From Choanephora cucurbitarum (Eukaryota; Mucoromycota; Mucoromycetes; Mucorales; Choanephoraceae), in assembly GCA_025331435.1 (NCBI GenBank), contig JAIWNI010000113.1, positions 24,842 to 88,841 of the forward strand: a stretch of 64,000 nt of DNA. The letters run 5' to 3'. Shown piece by piece: positions 23,579 through 38,139 of this stretch; positions within the stretch are counted from its first letter, which is position 1; each line of letters starts with the position of its first letter. A program made the position numbers and the translations under genes. The notes below the pieces were generated by a model that did no database searches, was not told where the DNA came from, and saw nothing but the letters and a program-made list of their open reading frames with translations.

Positions 23579-23626
23579 AAAAAAAGAGAAAAAGAGAAAA
23601 AGAGAAAAAGAAGAGAAAAGAAAATA
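23579..23626 (+). repeat. Purine-rich simple repeat (AAAAAGAG-like)
   Basis: Short purine run upstream of the RING ligase start, made of repeated AAAAAGAGA-like units. Similar (GAAA)n runs occur near other gene starts, for example 25739-25750, 31706-31726 and 62266-62280. Probably promoter-associated low-complexity DNA. Confidence 0.6.
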
Positions 23627-23719
23627 ACCCAAAAAAATAAAGTGGTAGGGTAGCGTGCTTTGATTTTTTTTTTTTACACTTAAGCCATAAAAAAAAATGG
23701 TGTCATAAATGAGATTTAT

Positions 23720-25710
23720 TTATTTATCAGAGGAAGCAAGTCGCCACATCTTCTTAGGATAGCGCTCAAGCTGCTTTACTGAAGGCTTAATGTATCCTAG
23801 CAACATAGCTAAACCAACGACAACACAGAGGGTGCCTACAACATAATAACCGTCTTTTTCTAATTGACATGTACCTTCCAACTGTTGACATAATTCTTTG
23901 CCTGTCTCTGCAGCACATGAGATGACTAGGAGAATCGAAAGGTAAGTCAATGGTCTTCTCTCTGTCTAGTTAGCTTACCTTGTCCTAATTTGTCAGGTAC
24001 TGTACAAGTGTTGACCGTGAATTGATCTACAGCTTCTAACACAAAGAATTTAGGCCAGGTACCACCAAAGTTACTGAAAGTATTCAATAGCTACACAAAA
24101 AAATAAAATTAGAACACTATCGAGCTTTAAACAGAATGAATTTCCTTACAGTCATATAAGTACCACCAATCACTGGATCAGCGATACTTGTCATAAAAGC
24201 TGAGATACTGACAAACTGAACTGTGGACATAAATGAACTAAGAACAGTGGATAACATGATAAGACCGAAATAAACAATGCCAACTGGTTGATTTTGAGGG
24301 AAGCCAGCTACAATCAACATCCCCAATGCCGAACATGCCAAACGACCATAGAAAGCATAAAGCCACTATCATAAATTCATAAGAATTTTGTGTTATCTAT
24401 ACTTTTTTTAAACTTACAGGCTTCAATGGCCTTGTACCATTTGACCATTTGGCTGCATAATAACCAAAGAAGATCTGAAGTGGGAAATCCAACAAGACAG
24501 AAAAGGCCAGATCTTCTCTCGAAAAGCCCTTTTCCAACAATTTCAGTGAAGTAACTGCCTCATGACAAATAAAACCTATCTTGGATACCAACAAAACAAG
24601 TACAAAGGATCGCATGTCTATAGAGAGAGAAAAGTAAATAAAAGAAGAAGGGTGTTGACATACATAACAACTGCTTACATACGTGGCAATTTACAGATCT
24701 TCCAAATAGTTGAATAAACACCACGAATACCCAATTGACTTTCTTCGTCTTCTACATTAGTCTCTTTCTTGAAGAACACAAGATAGGCAGTGATAATCAG
24801 ATACATGAATGCCCAGAATCGCATGTATTCGCCCAAACCCAATACGCCTACATCCTTGGGTTCACTTCGAAGGTATTTGTTGCTGAATTCAGATGAATTA
24901 AAGCTCAGAAAGACAGTAAAGCTCAGGAAATAACCACAATTCAAACCGATTGTCTGGGCAGTAGAAGCATACGATAAGGATTCCTTTGACAACAAGGTCA
25001 ATGCCCAACCATCAACAGCAATATCTTGGGTGGCACAAAAGAAGATGGTTGTCAAGAAGGAATAGGTCAGTGTATAGATAGGGATATGTTCTGCACTCAT
25101 CATAGTGTCTATCTGACTACCCAACAAGTAGAACAGAATGCCTGTCATGATCTGAATAGGCACAATCCATGATTTACGGCGACCCAAGGTAGGGTTATAG
25201 ACAGCATCTACAATAGGTGACCAGAGAAGTTTAAGCGAATATGGCCAAGAGGATAGGGAGAAGAGACCGATTTGAGAGTAAGAGAGTTTTGCTTTCAACA
25301 AAAAGGGAATAGAGCCAAAGGAGAGACCAACAGGAACTCCCTGTAATAAATCTTATAGCAGAAATAAGGTTATCTGTTGTATTTAGATAGATTCAAGGTA
25401 GCTTACATAATAAGACAAGCAAAGCAAAATTGCCATAATCCCGCTTGTTTAAGGTCTGTGCTTCTTCTGGCACTGTTGTATCAATATCGTGTTGTTTTTT
25501 GTCTTTGATAAATTCGTCTAATTCCAGTTCTTCTGCTTCATCCTTGGAGAGAGGCTTTTTGGTAGAAGTTCTTAAGGTAGTGCTGGTGGTTTGGTGATCC
25601 ATGGAGACAGATGTTGTCTTGCTTATTTCCTTCTTGTTGTGAAAATCACTAAGGCTAGGTACTATAGGTTCGTCGTCTAGTGTTGGAAAGATATAAGCAG
25701 GCGTTCGCAT
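23720..25710 (-). CDS. Acetyl-CoA transporter, SLC33A1 (AT-1) family
   Basis: Major-facilitator-type protein predicted to carry acetyl-CoA into the ER/secretory lumen for protein and glycan acetylation. It starts MRTPAYIFPTLDDEP at 25710 with a hydrophilic N-terminal tail that includes an acidic/Lys segment. Membrane helices then run to the C-terminus. Signatures of the family: LSYSQIGLFSLSSWPYSLKL followed by LWSPIVDAVYNPTLGRRKSW and ATQDIAVDGWALTLLS. About seven exons; introns are short with consensus donors (for example near 25410, 24690, 24610 and 24150). The C-terminal loop LEGTCQLEKDGYYVVG precedes the last helix. It is divergent with the heat-shock factor gene (435 bp between ATGs). 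Confidence 0.88.
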
Positions 25711-26145
25711 ATATATAATTAAAAGGAGACGTACAGAAAGAAAGAAAGAAAACGACAGTTATCAGGGGAACTCTATTTTTAATTTTTTTTTTTTTGTGGA
25801 GATAGCTCATTTTTCTTAATTTGGCTTAAAAAAATAAAATAAAATTGACCATTCAAAGAAGACCAGGTCACGGTTTTCTGTATACTGCTCTCGTACTCTA
25901 CTCTGCATAAACGCGTCATTAAAAAAAAATTAGTAAGTGACAGCTGGTTATTGTTAGCACTCTTTGGCTACACAAAACTTTTTCACTCACTCACACTCTC
26001 TCTCTTACTTTTTATTTTGCTGCCCTCTATTTACCTTCCTTATCGAGGTTAAATATCCGCTTATTTTTTTTTTCAGAAAAAAAAAAAGTACGATAGTGTT
26101 CTTTTTTCTTCTATTATTTTTGGAACCGAAAAAAAAAAACCGCAT
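25711..26145. promoter_or_regulatory. Divergent promoter between acetyl-CoA transporter and HSF
   Basis: 435 bp shared 5' region. It contains A/T homopolymer runs and a (GAAA)n stretch at 25739-25752. I could not define a convincing nGAAnnTTCnnGAAn heat-shock element by eye. Confidence 0.35.
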
Positions 26146-27933
26146 ATGAGTCAACAACCCCTAACGATAAGAGACGCAACAGAGAAGAAAGAACCAACCA
26201 AGGTGTTCAAGTCAATAGCACCCACTGCAGTAACAAACACGACAAAGCAACTTCAGAACACACAGCCTTTACAAAAGAATGTACCTGCTTTCTTAAACAA
26301 ACTTTTTAGGTAAGACCGACAAAAAAATAAAAAATAAAAAGACAATCAACCCACATTCCATATAGTATGGTCAATGATCCAGAATCTGATGACCTGATCT
26401 GCTGGTCAGAAGACGGTGCATCATTCTTTGTCAACTGTCAAGAGGAATTCGCTCGAAAGGTACTACCTCGATTCTTTAAGCACAACAAGTTCTCTTCTTT
26501 TGTTCGACAGCTGAATATGTATGGATTTCACAAAGTACCTCACCTGCAACAAGGCGTTCTAGAGACAGACAGTGATTCTGAGCGTTGGGAATTCAGCAAT
26601 CCTCATTTTAAGCGTAATCAACCGGATCTTCTCCTGTTGGTGACTCGAAAGAAGGGTCCAAGTGCAGACGAAAAGGAATTCAGTACAGTCGACCTTCAGC
26701 ATATCCTTGAAGAAGTTCGGTCTATCAAAAAGCATCAGATGAACATTTCTTCCCAACTTCAGGCAATTCAAAGAGACAATCGCATCCTGTGGCAAGATAC
26801 ACTTCAGGCCAGAGAACGCCATTCGCGTCACCAAGAGACAATTGATAAAATCCTTCGTTTCCTTGCTTCTGTCTTCTCAAATGGTGATAAAAGACACACA
26901 CTTTCTCGAAAAAGAAGGTTTTTGCTCGGACCTGCTTATGAGGATGATCAAGAAGCCGAACTACCGGATGTACTGTTGGACGATCAACCTCCCTCCATTC
27001 CTCAAGAACCCGAACGACCTACCAAGATGGCTCGACAAGATCCTTCTTCCACCTTCAACTTGGATGATTACATGAATGGCAAAAGCGATGTAGTAGGCTT
27101 AAGTTCTAGTTTACCACCACATATTAAACGTTCTGCCTCGGCTCCTAATACCTCATCTACACTGAAAGATGCTATTGCCATTAATGATAAAGCAAAGCAT
27201 GGTAAGAAAGAGAGAACTTGTCAAGTGTGTAAGAAAATCAATTTGTTTTTTTTTTCTTATAGAAGAACAAACAGCACCTATGCAGACACTTCAGAATATC
27301 TCACAACTTCACAATCTACAGAATTTGATTGCATTAGCTCAAGCAAATCCTGAACTTCTTTCACAATTCAGCAATGAATCTCTATACCATAACAATGACA
27401 GCAATTCAGCTGCCAGTCAGGCTCTTTTGTCCGCGCTTGCTTTACCGATAGACAATCACAGTCCCAACACTGTATCTACTCTACCTGATCAAAGACTGCA
27501 TCAAGTTACCAACAGTATCAACCATATCGCTGACTCAACAGAGGCATTAAACCAAGACATTGACGACCTCGGATTAAGCTTGCAAGCACTAGCTCATCAT
27601 CTTGGCTTTGACCCAACCAAGTTAAATGCCAACAACAACTCTCTTATCTATTCATCATCCCAGCCCCAACCGCCACAACAACCACAACATATGAATTCAC
27701 TTCCAGATGATGAAGGTGAATTGATTGATATGGATGAATTCCTAAATACATATGGTAAGGTAAAACAAAAACAAAAGAATAAGCCTGCTTAACTATGGCT
27801 TTATCTAGGTTCAGATATCACAGCACCTATTTCTCCTAAAGCAGAATCTGCTTCTATCATAGATTTGCCCTCTTCAACACGATCACCTACTCCTACTGTC
27901 ATTACACCTGGTTCTACTAGTGCACCACATTAA
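26146..27933 (+). CDS. HSF1: Heat shock transcription factor (HSF1 type)
   Basis: Sequence-specific activator of heat-shock genes. Exon 1 (ATG 26146) encodes MSQQPLTIRDATEKKEP and the start of the DNA-binding domain, NVPAFLNKLFS. After a short intron it continues MVNDPESDDLICWSEDG, then FFKHNKFSSFVRQLNMYGFH, the recognition helix and wing, to about residue 160. The trimerisation coiled coil (HR-A/B) follows: LQHILEEVRSIKKHQMNIS to ETIDKILRFLASVF. A long disordered C-terminal part carries hydrophobic/acidic activation-like segments (GELIDMDEFLNTYG). Two further introns, at HE near 27201 and TYG near 27754, join in frame to the stop at 27931-27933. Convergent with the myosin gene. Confidence 0.93.
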
Positions 27934-28004
27934 AGCCCCCTTTTTTTTTATAAAATCTATTTATTTGATAAACGTATATACATTTTTTTTTTAATCAAAA
28001 GACA

Positions 28005-31000
28005 TTAGACTACACTAGCAGCTGATCTTTTTAAAAGAGATGCAATCAAGCTTTCAAGCCTATGATATATGTTAGACACCCAAATAAAATAGCTTACATG
28101 TTTCATGATTACCTGTCAGCTTTTGCTCTTGATTCTTTGGCTTCATTCTGGACAAGCCTTGACAACATATCGACATCTTTCTCCAGTTGCAAGTTTCTCT
28201 TTTGATACTCTTCTGTTTCTTTCAAATAAGAAGCTTCCATGGTATCGAATTGTTCTTGCATAGAAGAAAAGGCCGTTTCTTTCTCTTGTGCTTGGTTCTC
28301 ATACTGAGCCACTGCCTGCCTTAGTTCATCCAGCTCGTTCTGTAGATAGTACATTTCCTGTTCTTTCTCTTCTAGTTCGATCTGATGGTGCTCTTCTGCC
28401 GAGCGCAACTGATCTTGCAGCTCTCTGTTTTCGTCTTCTTTGGCATCTATCTCAGCCTGTAATGCCTCGGACACAGACTTGTCATTCTTCATGATCTCCA
28501 TGGATTCTTGCAGGCTTTGATGCTCCTTTGAGAGCAATTCGTATTGAGCGGTCAAGTGCTCATTCTCCTCTGCCTCTTCCAAGACATCTTGATGCATCTT
28601 GGACAACATGATGGCTTGTTCATCACTGAATTGCTTGGTTGCCTGTAGTTCCGATTCTGTCTGTTGCAACTTTTGCTTGGCTTCTTCTAAGGCTTGCTCA
28701 AGATGTTCTGTCTGGAGCTTGAGTGCGTTTCTCTCTTCTTCCAGATGCTCAATCGTCCGTTGCTGCTGTTGACTTTCTTCAGAGAGTTCTCGAAGTTGGT
28801 CTTGCGAAACAGCAAGCACCTGTTCTAGATCATCAATCTTCTTGCTCACAGCATTTTCTGCACCAAAGGTATATTGAAGTTCCTTGCGACGATAGTACAC
28901 CTTCCACAGTCTGGATTGCATCATATCAACATAGATTCTGGCATTGCGTTGAATGGTACGAATGATCTGGTCTTGAGACTCACGTTCCACACGTTTTCGT
29001 CTGGCCATCCAACCCAGACAAGCCGCTTGTACTTTTGTGATCGTGAACGAGAGTTGGATATCCCGCATCTTTTCTAGTTCACCCAGGATACCAGCCTTGA
29101 AGAACACTTTGGTTCTGCCCATTTGATAGTGCTCGCCATACGAAAAGTGTTCAGAGACAGTCGAGAGAAGCAACTGACATGCCTTGCGATGGTCGCGCTC
29201 ATGCTCAATCAGATCAGGGGCCAGCAACTTGTATTGTTCTCTGAACTGCTGAAACACGACCCGGTTAGGATAGCCCACACGACAGATACGAATACCTTCC
29301 AACACACCGTTACAGCGCAGTTGATGCAAGATCAATCGTGGCTGAATCTCGCCTGGTCGTTTGCGATCGTTCGGTAAGATACAACGTACAAAATGAGGAC
29401 GTGTGTTTTGCAAGGTGTTCATCAGGATCGACAGCTGTTGCTTGTGCTTATAGCCTACCGTATGGAAATTACCACCGCCTTTACGTGTACGGTAATGTAA
29501 AGGGAAAGATGCCTTGTGACGTGAGAGGATGTCGGATGATCTGGAGGTAGATGAAGAGGACGAGACGACAGGTCCAGCATAGTCCTTGAAGAGAGTGGCC
29601 ACATGTTGATTGGAAGACTCGGCAAGCAAGCGAGCCACATGCTCATTCAACGGATCCTTACCTCGCTCTACCCAACCCGATGTAGAATACTTGACTTCAC
29701 CAGCATAATGTTTGATGGCAAACCCTTCATTGTAAATATCGCGCTTAAATCTTGGATTGTTTCGGTTCTGTTCACAAATCTTGGCAAGCAAGCGCTCGTC
29801 TGTTCCTTGCGTGACACATTCATCTTCCAGACAAGACAGGATACCGATCGGATTCTTTGGACTCTCAATCAACTGAATGGTCGGCTGCAGATCGTGTCTG
29901 TAATCCAGACTTTCGTTCCACTCGATATGTTCTCTCTGATACTCCTTTTCTTCCAAGACAAACATGGTCTGATTGAAGAAATCTTGCAGTTTCTCATTGG
30001 TGTAGTTGATACAGAGCTGTTCAAAGCTGTTGATCTTGAAGATCTCAAAGCCTGCAATATCCAACACACCAATGTACCTTTGATCGCCGTCCAGATCCTT
30101 TTTTTCTTCAATAAGCGATTGAAAGCAAGGTCCACCGTCAATGGCCGAATTGACGCGACGTACAATCTGTCCAAAGTTGCGTTCATAGAGCACTTTGGCA
30201 AGGGCGTCCAGGTTATCCTTGACTTGAGTGGGGGATTTGGATTGACTGACCCATTCGTTGCCTGCTCTGATTTGGGGTTCCAGTAAGTGTTTCTTGAACA
30301 GGACAGGCGAGACACCCAAGAGTTCACAGGCTACTTCGTAATCTGAAATATCGACACGTCCACCATAACTGTTGGTCACAATGATGTTGCCCAAGTAGAG
30401 TACGGCTACAATGATCCGAAAGAAATCCAGTCGTTCTTCAGACGAAATGCCCATGATGTCCATGGCTTTCACTAGTTTCTCGTATTCAGAAGCATCATCA
30501 ACACCTTGAATGGTATGATTGGCATTTCTTGTATATTGGAAATCTGCAGGACAACATTGATCTATCTTGAGATGGGCTACATGAAGGGGATAAGTAATGA
30601 AGCGATAAATCACTTTTTTTTTTCTTTTTTACCTTTCATTTCAGCATCGGCATTCATGAGTTCATAAAAGATATGATAATTTCGCTCTTCAGGTGATTGT
30701 GTATGTACTCTGGAAGTCTCCAAGAGATACCAGTCAATAAAGGCACCTTCGATATCACCGTTGCGATTGAATGCAATTCGAATGAATTTACCAAATCGAG
30801 ATGAATTGTTGTTTCGGATCGTCTGTGCGTTACCAAAGGATTCCAAGATAGGATTGGCTTGAAGAATCTGACTTTCAAGTGCTTTACGCTTTGTGTTGTT
30901 ATGACTGCTGGCAATGGAAGTCAAGTATTGAATGACAATCTTTGTGTTCTCTGTCTTTCCTGCTCCTGATTCACCACTGATGCATTGTTAACCACATGTG

Positions 31001-31675
31001 TTTGCGACTGATTGTCTAAACTTACGTGATCAGGATCGATTGGTTCTGTCTGTCATGAAGCATATCATGAAATGCATGATCGGCAATGGCATAGATATGA
31101 GGTGGAACTTCTCCTCTTCTCTTCTTTCGATATGAACGAATCATGTCTTTTGAATAAATTGGTAATTGACGATATGGATTGATGGCTACTAAGAATAAGC
31201 CAGAATACGTCTGTTGGATGGTTAGTCAAGTTTTTCTTTATATAGTCTGTCTACTTGCATAAATTTCATTTTGTTTGTATCGTTGAGTCAAAGTATGAAC
31301 TACTGCTGGTTCATGCATATAAAGCAATTCAGCCATATCTTCAACATGATCAAATTTAGGTGGATTCATTCGATAGACCATATCTCTTGGTAGATATTCT
31401 TCCTAACATAGACTCAGTAAAAAATAAAACAAAAAGATCGAATTACTTACTCTAGAATCTTCTTCATGTTCAATCAGTATATTATCATCCTCTTCACTCT
31501 CGAATACGACACGCGCACGCTTGAATGGGTTGAGTGTATCATTGTCTGATTCAACCCAGGCCAGTTTTTGTAGATTAAACCCATTATCTGATGGTTGGTA
31601 TATTGTAGGCTTATGGTATACTTCAATGCCGTGACTGTGGTATATGTTGGTTAGTTTATGTTCAGGAGGTGCCAT
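28005..31675 (-). CDS. Class II myosin heavy chain with unusually short tail
   Basis: Actin-based motor, probably of the cytokinetic/septation class II type. ATG 31675 ([16 protein letters not shown]). The motor contains [14 protein letters not shown], the P-loop [13 protein letters not shown] (split by an intron after the first T), [10 protein letters not shown] (switch I), LDIAGFEIF (switch II), [12 protein letters not shown] and [11 protein letters not shown]. Two IQ-like segments form the neck ([35 protein letters not shown]). The remaining about 290 residues are continuous coiled coil. An intron after KAD at 28119 adds a last 55-nt exon (28059-28005) ending KRSAASVV; without it the stop is at 28109. 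Total is about 1150 residues against about 1500-2000 for typical conventional myosins. Loop 2 is Ser-rich. Confidence 0.9.
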
Positions 31676-32658
31676 GATGATTGATGTAAGTATCCAAGAA
31701 AAAAGAAAGAAAGAAAGAAAGAAAGAGACGCTTTATATAAGTATCATCCCTGTTTGGGTTATTGGTAAGAAAACAGAATACTAGATTTGGCAATTCTCAA
31801 AAACAATCTGTTGGTGTAACCACCATAACGTCAAAAACAGGTACCAAATTTGTTTGAAGTGAGATAGCCAATGAAAGAGATAGATAGATGATGTTGAATT
31901 TGATAGAGTAAGGCTTGAAAGAACAAGAGGGGCTTCTTATGAATTGAATAAATGCTTCTTTTTTTTTTAGTGGTCTCTTATTGTACAAGAACAGATAGAG
32001 AGGGCATATTTTAAAAACCAGATTTACAAGCTGTCAATTTTAAAAAAAAACGTCATTTGATACGGTTATTGAATTCATAAGTAGTGGTGTCACTGAAGAA
32101 GCATTACTTGAACATGCCTCACATGTGGGGATAGTCTTTCTGGAATAAAAACAAGATCCGCCTATTTTGAATCTCGGCTATTGTTCAATAGCACTAAAGT
32201 AAACTCTATCTCAAATCTAAACAAAGTCGTCATTTCTACTTTCTTTAGGAATACTACCAAGTAAAAGTACTAGAATAAACCACAAAAGAAAGCACGGTTG
32301 CTTGATAAGCATAGTGCTACCCTATACACAGTTTTTTTTTTTTAAAAAAAAATGGTCTCAGTAGATCTGATTTTCAAATCTAAAACTCATCACTGTATTT
32401 TGTACGAGGATCAAGACTTATTTATGTCCCCGATATCCTATTTTTCCCCCTCCCCTTTTCTCTTCTCTTTTTTCTTTCTTTCTTTCTTTTTTTATTTTTC
32501 TTTGTGTGTGTGTATATATCTCTCTCTCTATATCTTTATGTCAATTACTTATTAAGCAAATACCCTTTTTTTCCCCTCCCCTTTTTCTCTCTCTATTTCA
32601 TACATCTACTCTCTCTCCATATTTTTTTTTATAAATACTTGATCAATTGTACAGTTGA
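31676..32658. promoter_or_regulatory. Divergent promoter between myosin and STK32-like kinase
   Basis: About 980 bp shared upstream region. It contains (AAGA)n at 31706-31726, T- and C/T-rich tracts at 32440-32640, and TTTATAAATA near 32628-32637 just upstream of the kinase ATG. No gene recognised in it. Confidence 0.4.
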
Positions 32659-34727
32659 ATGGGTGTTGTTTGTTGTCGAGAAGACCATATAGATCTTGAT
32701 GGCGAAGGTAGATTGAATAGAGATGACAAAAAGAATGTTAGCTGATTCATTTCTTATAAAAAAAAAAGTCGATTTATCCCATTTTACCCTTTTAAGGTCT
32801 GTGGGTAAAGGTGCATTTGGTAAAGTCCGAGTGGTTCAACACAAAGGCACCAAACAACTCTATGCATTGAAATATATCAACAAAGCCAAATGTATTCAAA
32901 TGCGTGCAGTCGAGAATATCATTTCCGAAAGAAAACTACTTGAACAGATCAACTGCAATCTGATTGTCAATATGCGTTATGCCTTTCAAGATGACGATAA
33001 TCTCTTTATGGTGCTCGATTTGATGTTGGGTGGTGATTTACGATTTCATTTGGACAGACTGAACTCAATGCCTGAAGACTATGTACGGTTTTATGCTGCT
33101 GAAGTGGCTGTGAGTCTAAATCATCTTCATTCATTGAATATTGTGCACAGGTATTTTTTTCTAAGATTGTATTATTTTCTTATAATACTAACCTCACGTT
33201 TCAGAGATTTAAAGCCTGATAATATCCTTTTAGATGAACAAGGACATGCTCATTTAACAGATTTCAATATTGCTACCATCATCAGTAATTCAAAACCATT
33301 GACTTCAGTAGCTGGTAGTTTTGCTTATATTGCACCTGAAGTATTACAGAAAAGAGGTTATTTGACTTCAGTTGATTGGTGGTCATTAGGTGTGGTGTTA
33401 TACGAACTTTTGTTTGGCAAGGTAACATTCTCTTTAGATTACTTTTTAAAATTCCATGTGGACTTATGATTCAATTAGAGACCTTTTAGAGGGAAAACGA
33501 ATGAAGCATTACAACAGGCTATCTTGAATGATGAAGTTCAATTTCCTGACAACAACAACAAGGTCTCCAATCACGCCAAAGACTTTATTCGATGTCTTCT
33601 CACAAGAGATATCAAAGCGCGTTTAGGTGTAGGCCCTCAAGGGTTTAAAAGACTGATGAAACACCCATGGCTGGAGGGTATTGAATGGGATTTACTCGAG
33701 ACCAAGCAAGCGCAACCGCCTTTTGTACCTGATGTAAGCTAATTAATTAACAGAGGGTGATACAAACTATTTTTTTTTTTTTTACTAACCTCATGTTTAG
33801 AACAAACGAGCCAATTTTGATCCTACACATGAATTAGAAGAGATCCTGTTGGAAGAGAATCCCCTGAAGGTAAAGAAACGCAGTAACCGAGACCCAAAGA
33901 AATCAGGCGTCTCCTATGCTACTTCTGTCAACAGTAAGACAACTGATTCCATTGTCGAAAGTCCCGAACGACAACTGATGGAAGACAAGTTCCTGACGTA
34001 CGATTATTCCAAACCCAACGAGAATGAACAACGTCGAGTCCAGTTGGAACAGAGACAATGGGCTCAACGGATGAACAAGACCACCCATCCGGCCCATCAA
34101 CGGAACTCACAGAACGGATCGACCAACAAGAAACCAGGTGCGACCTACAAGACCTCGCTCTTGGACTACATGAACCAAAAACCCGCCACACCTCTCTCGG
34201 CTGGGGATATCCTCAAGTTGGAAGAACTGGCTCGATCTGCCAGGTCAGGCCATCGTGATAAAATGAACGATTGGCGTCCTCCTTCAGGCTTGATTGGCAA
34301 CAGTCCTCCTGATGGGAGTCCCCTGGATGCCATTCAGGCAAGAGATGATTATATCTTGCAACAGGGTGGTGTGCCTCCTCCCTCCAAGCCACCACCCATC
34401 TTGACCCATCAATACAGTTATGACGCCAAACATGATCCTCCCACTGCCTTTAGAAAGAAATCACCAGACTGTTCTACTCAATCGTCGATTCGATCTGATG
34501 ATGATAGCTATCGTCTCAATTCCTCTCCTGATAACAGTGAGTATCCCCTCATGGCCTCTGTGGCAGCCTTGAGTCATGAATATCAACAACAAAAGAATTC
34601 TGTTAAGCCACCGGTGCGTAGGTCAAGCATTCCTCAGACGCATGGAGCACCCTTACCACCTCCCTCAAGTTTGCCACCACCTATTCCAACCACATTACCA
34701 ACTGTAACATCTACTAACTATGTTTAA
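32659..34727 (+). CDS. AGC-type Ser/Thr kinase, STK32/YANK family
   Basis: Protein kinase of the YANK branch of AGC kinases. The true start is upstream of the long kinase ORF: ATG 32659 gives MGVVCCREDHIDLDGE, then a 61-nt intron (32708-32768), then VDLSHFTLLRSVGKGAFGKV. This matches the N-terminus of animal STK32. MG plus two Cys suggests N-myristoylation and palmitoylation, so membrane association. Kinase motifs: GKGAFGKV loop, ALKYINK with the Lys, HRDLKPDNILL (intron between HR and D), TDFNIA in place of DFG as usual for YANK, and SFAYIAPEVL. After FVPDNKRANFDPTHELEEIL the C-terminal about 290 residues are Pro/Ser-rich and disordered. No substrates can be deduced. Confidence 0.92.
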
Positions 34728-35054
34728 TTTTGTTTTATGCCTTTTTTTTTATTATTTATCCTATCTATATATACACGCACATAGTCATATTATTACCAAT
34801 TTTATATTAAACACACCATTCTATTTTCTTTTTTGATCATTTCATTGTTCTGTAAATAGAAAATGGTTTCATTGGCTAACATGTGTCTATTTTAAAGAAG
34901 GTGTGTGTATACTAGAGTGGTACATAACTTTCATTATACTCTACAGCCTAACCAATCAATTCATTCACATAATAGAGAAGGTTATCAATGAGAAGAAAAT
35001 TAAATCACCGACTCTCTCTCCCCTTTTCTTTTCTTTTTTCCCATATTAAACACC
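34728..35054. other. Spacer between STK32 and ALDH3 genes
   Basis: 327 bp, AT-rich. It contains the 3' flank of the kinase and the ALDH promoter. No gene, and no clear TATA box beyond AT-rich runs. Confidence 0.35.
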
Positions 35055-37006
<1,952 letters not shown>

Positions 37007-37077
37007 CCGTGCCTATTCTTCTCACGGTATGATTGGTGAATGGTTTCACTTGAATTTTTTTTTTTTTTTAAAAAAAA

Positions 37078-37085
37078 TATATAAA
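37078..37085 (+). promoter_or_regulatory. TATA-like element of arginase
   Basis: TATATAAA lies 55 bp upstream of the arginase ATG, just after a T/A-rich stretch. Typical spacing for a fungal core promoter; not tested. Confidence 0.45.
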
Positions 37086-37139
37086 TGGAATTTTTATTAT
37101 TTTTATTATTTTCTTTCAACTCTTTTCTTCCTTTTAAAA

Positions 37140-38139
37140 ATGACACCCAATCAATTCCTTAAAACTAAAGATGTTGCTGTCATTGGTGTACCCTTCAATG
37201 GTGGTCAACCCCGTACAGGTGTTGAAGATGGACCTATTCGTCTTGTTGAATTTGGTCTATTGAACCAATTGGAAGAAATGGGTTATTCTGTTGACTATGA
37301 AGCCAATGAGAACATTCAATCATTACGCCCTACTGAAGATCCTGATGTACTCAATCTAAAGCAACCCAAGTATGTCTCTACTGTCACTCAGACTGTGTCC
37401 AATCAAATCCTCAAGGCTGCTCAAGAAGGTAAATTTGTATTGACTTTGGGTGGTGATCATTCAGTGGCTTTGGCTACTGTCTCTGGTGTATTTGGTGCTT
37501 ATCCTGATGCCTGTCTTATCTGGGTAGATGCTCATGCTGTAAGTAAAAAAAAAAATGGGGGTTTAGCGCTTTCCCCTTTTTAAACTTATTATGATTGAAT
37601 AGGATATCAATACCCCTGCTACCACAGATTCAGGTAATATTCATGGTTGTCCTCTCAGTTTCTTGACTGGTATTGCTGGTGATCATCCTGATTTCAGATG
37701 GGTTAAACCTCTCTTAAAGACCAATCGTCTGACCTATATTGGCTTACGTGATGTAGATGAAGGAGAAAAGAAGATCATTAAGGATTTGGGCATCAAGGCA
37801 TTCTCTATGCACCATGTTGATCGTTATGGTATTGGCAAGGTGGTTGATATGGCATTGGATCATGTTAATCCTAACCGTGATTTACCTATTCATCTATCAT
37901 TTGATGTGGATGCCTTGGATCCCAGTGTGGCACCCTCTACTGGCACACCTGTCCGTGGTGGTCTTACCTTCCGTGAGGGTCATTATATCTGTGAGGCATT
38001 GGCTGAAACAGGATTGCTTGTGGCAGCTGATATCATGGAAGTCAACCCTTCTCTTGGTGAAGATTCTCACTCTGTCTTTCAAACTGTTCAGGTTGGCTGT
38101 TCCCTTACTCGTTGTTGTTTAGGGGAAAGTTTGTTATAG
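37140..38139 (+). CDS. CAR1: Arginase
   Basis: Mn-dependent hydrolysis of L-arginine to ornithine and urea. ATG 37140 (MTPNQFLKTKDVAVIGVPFN). One 63-nt intron (about 37540-37602) splits the metal-binding motif DAHA/DIN. Ureohydrolase signatures: GGDHSVA, DAHADIN and SFDVDALDPSVAPSTGTP, with the metal-binding His and Asp residues in place; substrate-region NIHGCPLSFL is also present. The C-terminus is QVGCSLTRCCLGESLL. Length is about 310 residues, normal for the family. No mitochondrial targeting sequence is obvious, so it is probably cytosolic. TATA-like element 55 bp upstream. Gene symbol follows yeast. Confidence 0.96.
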
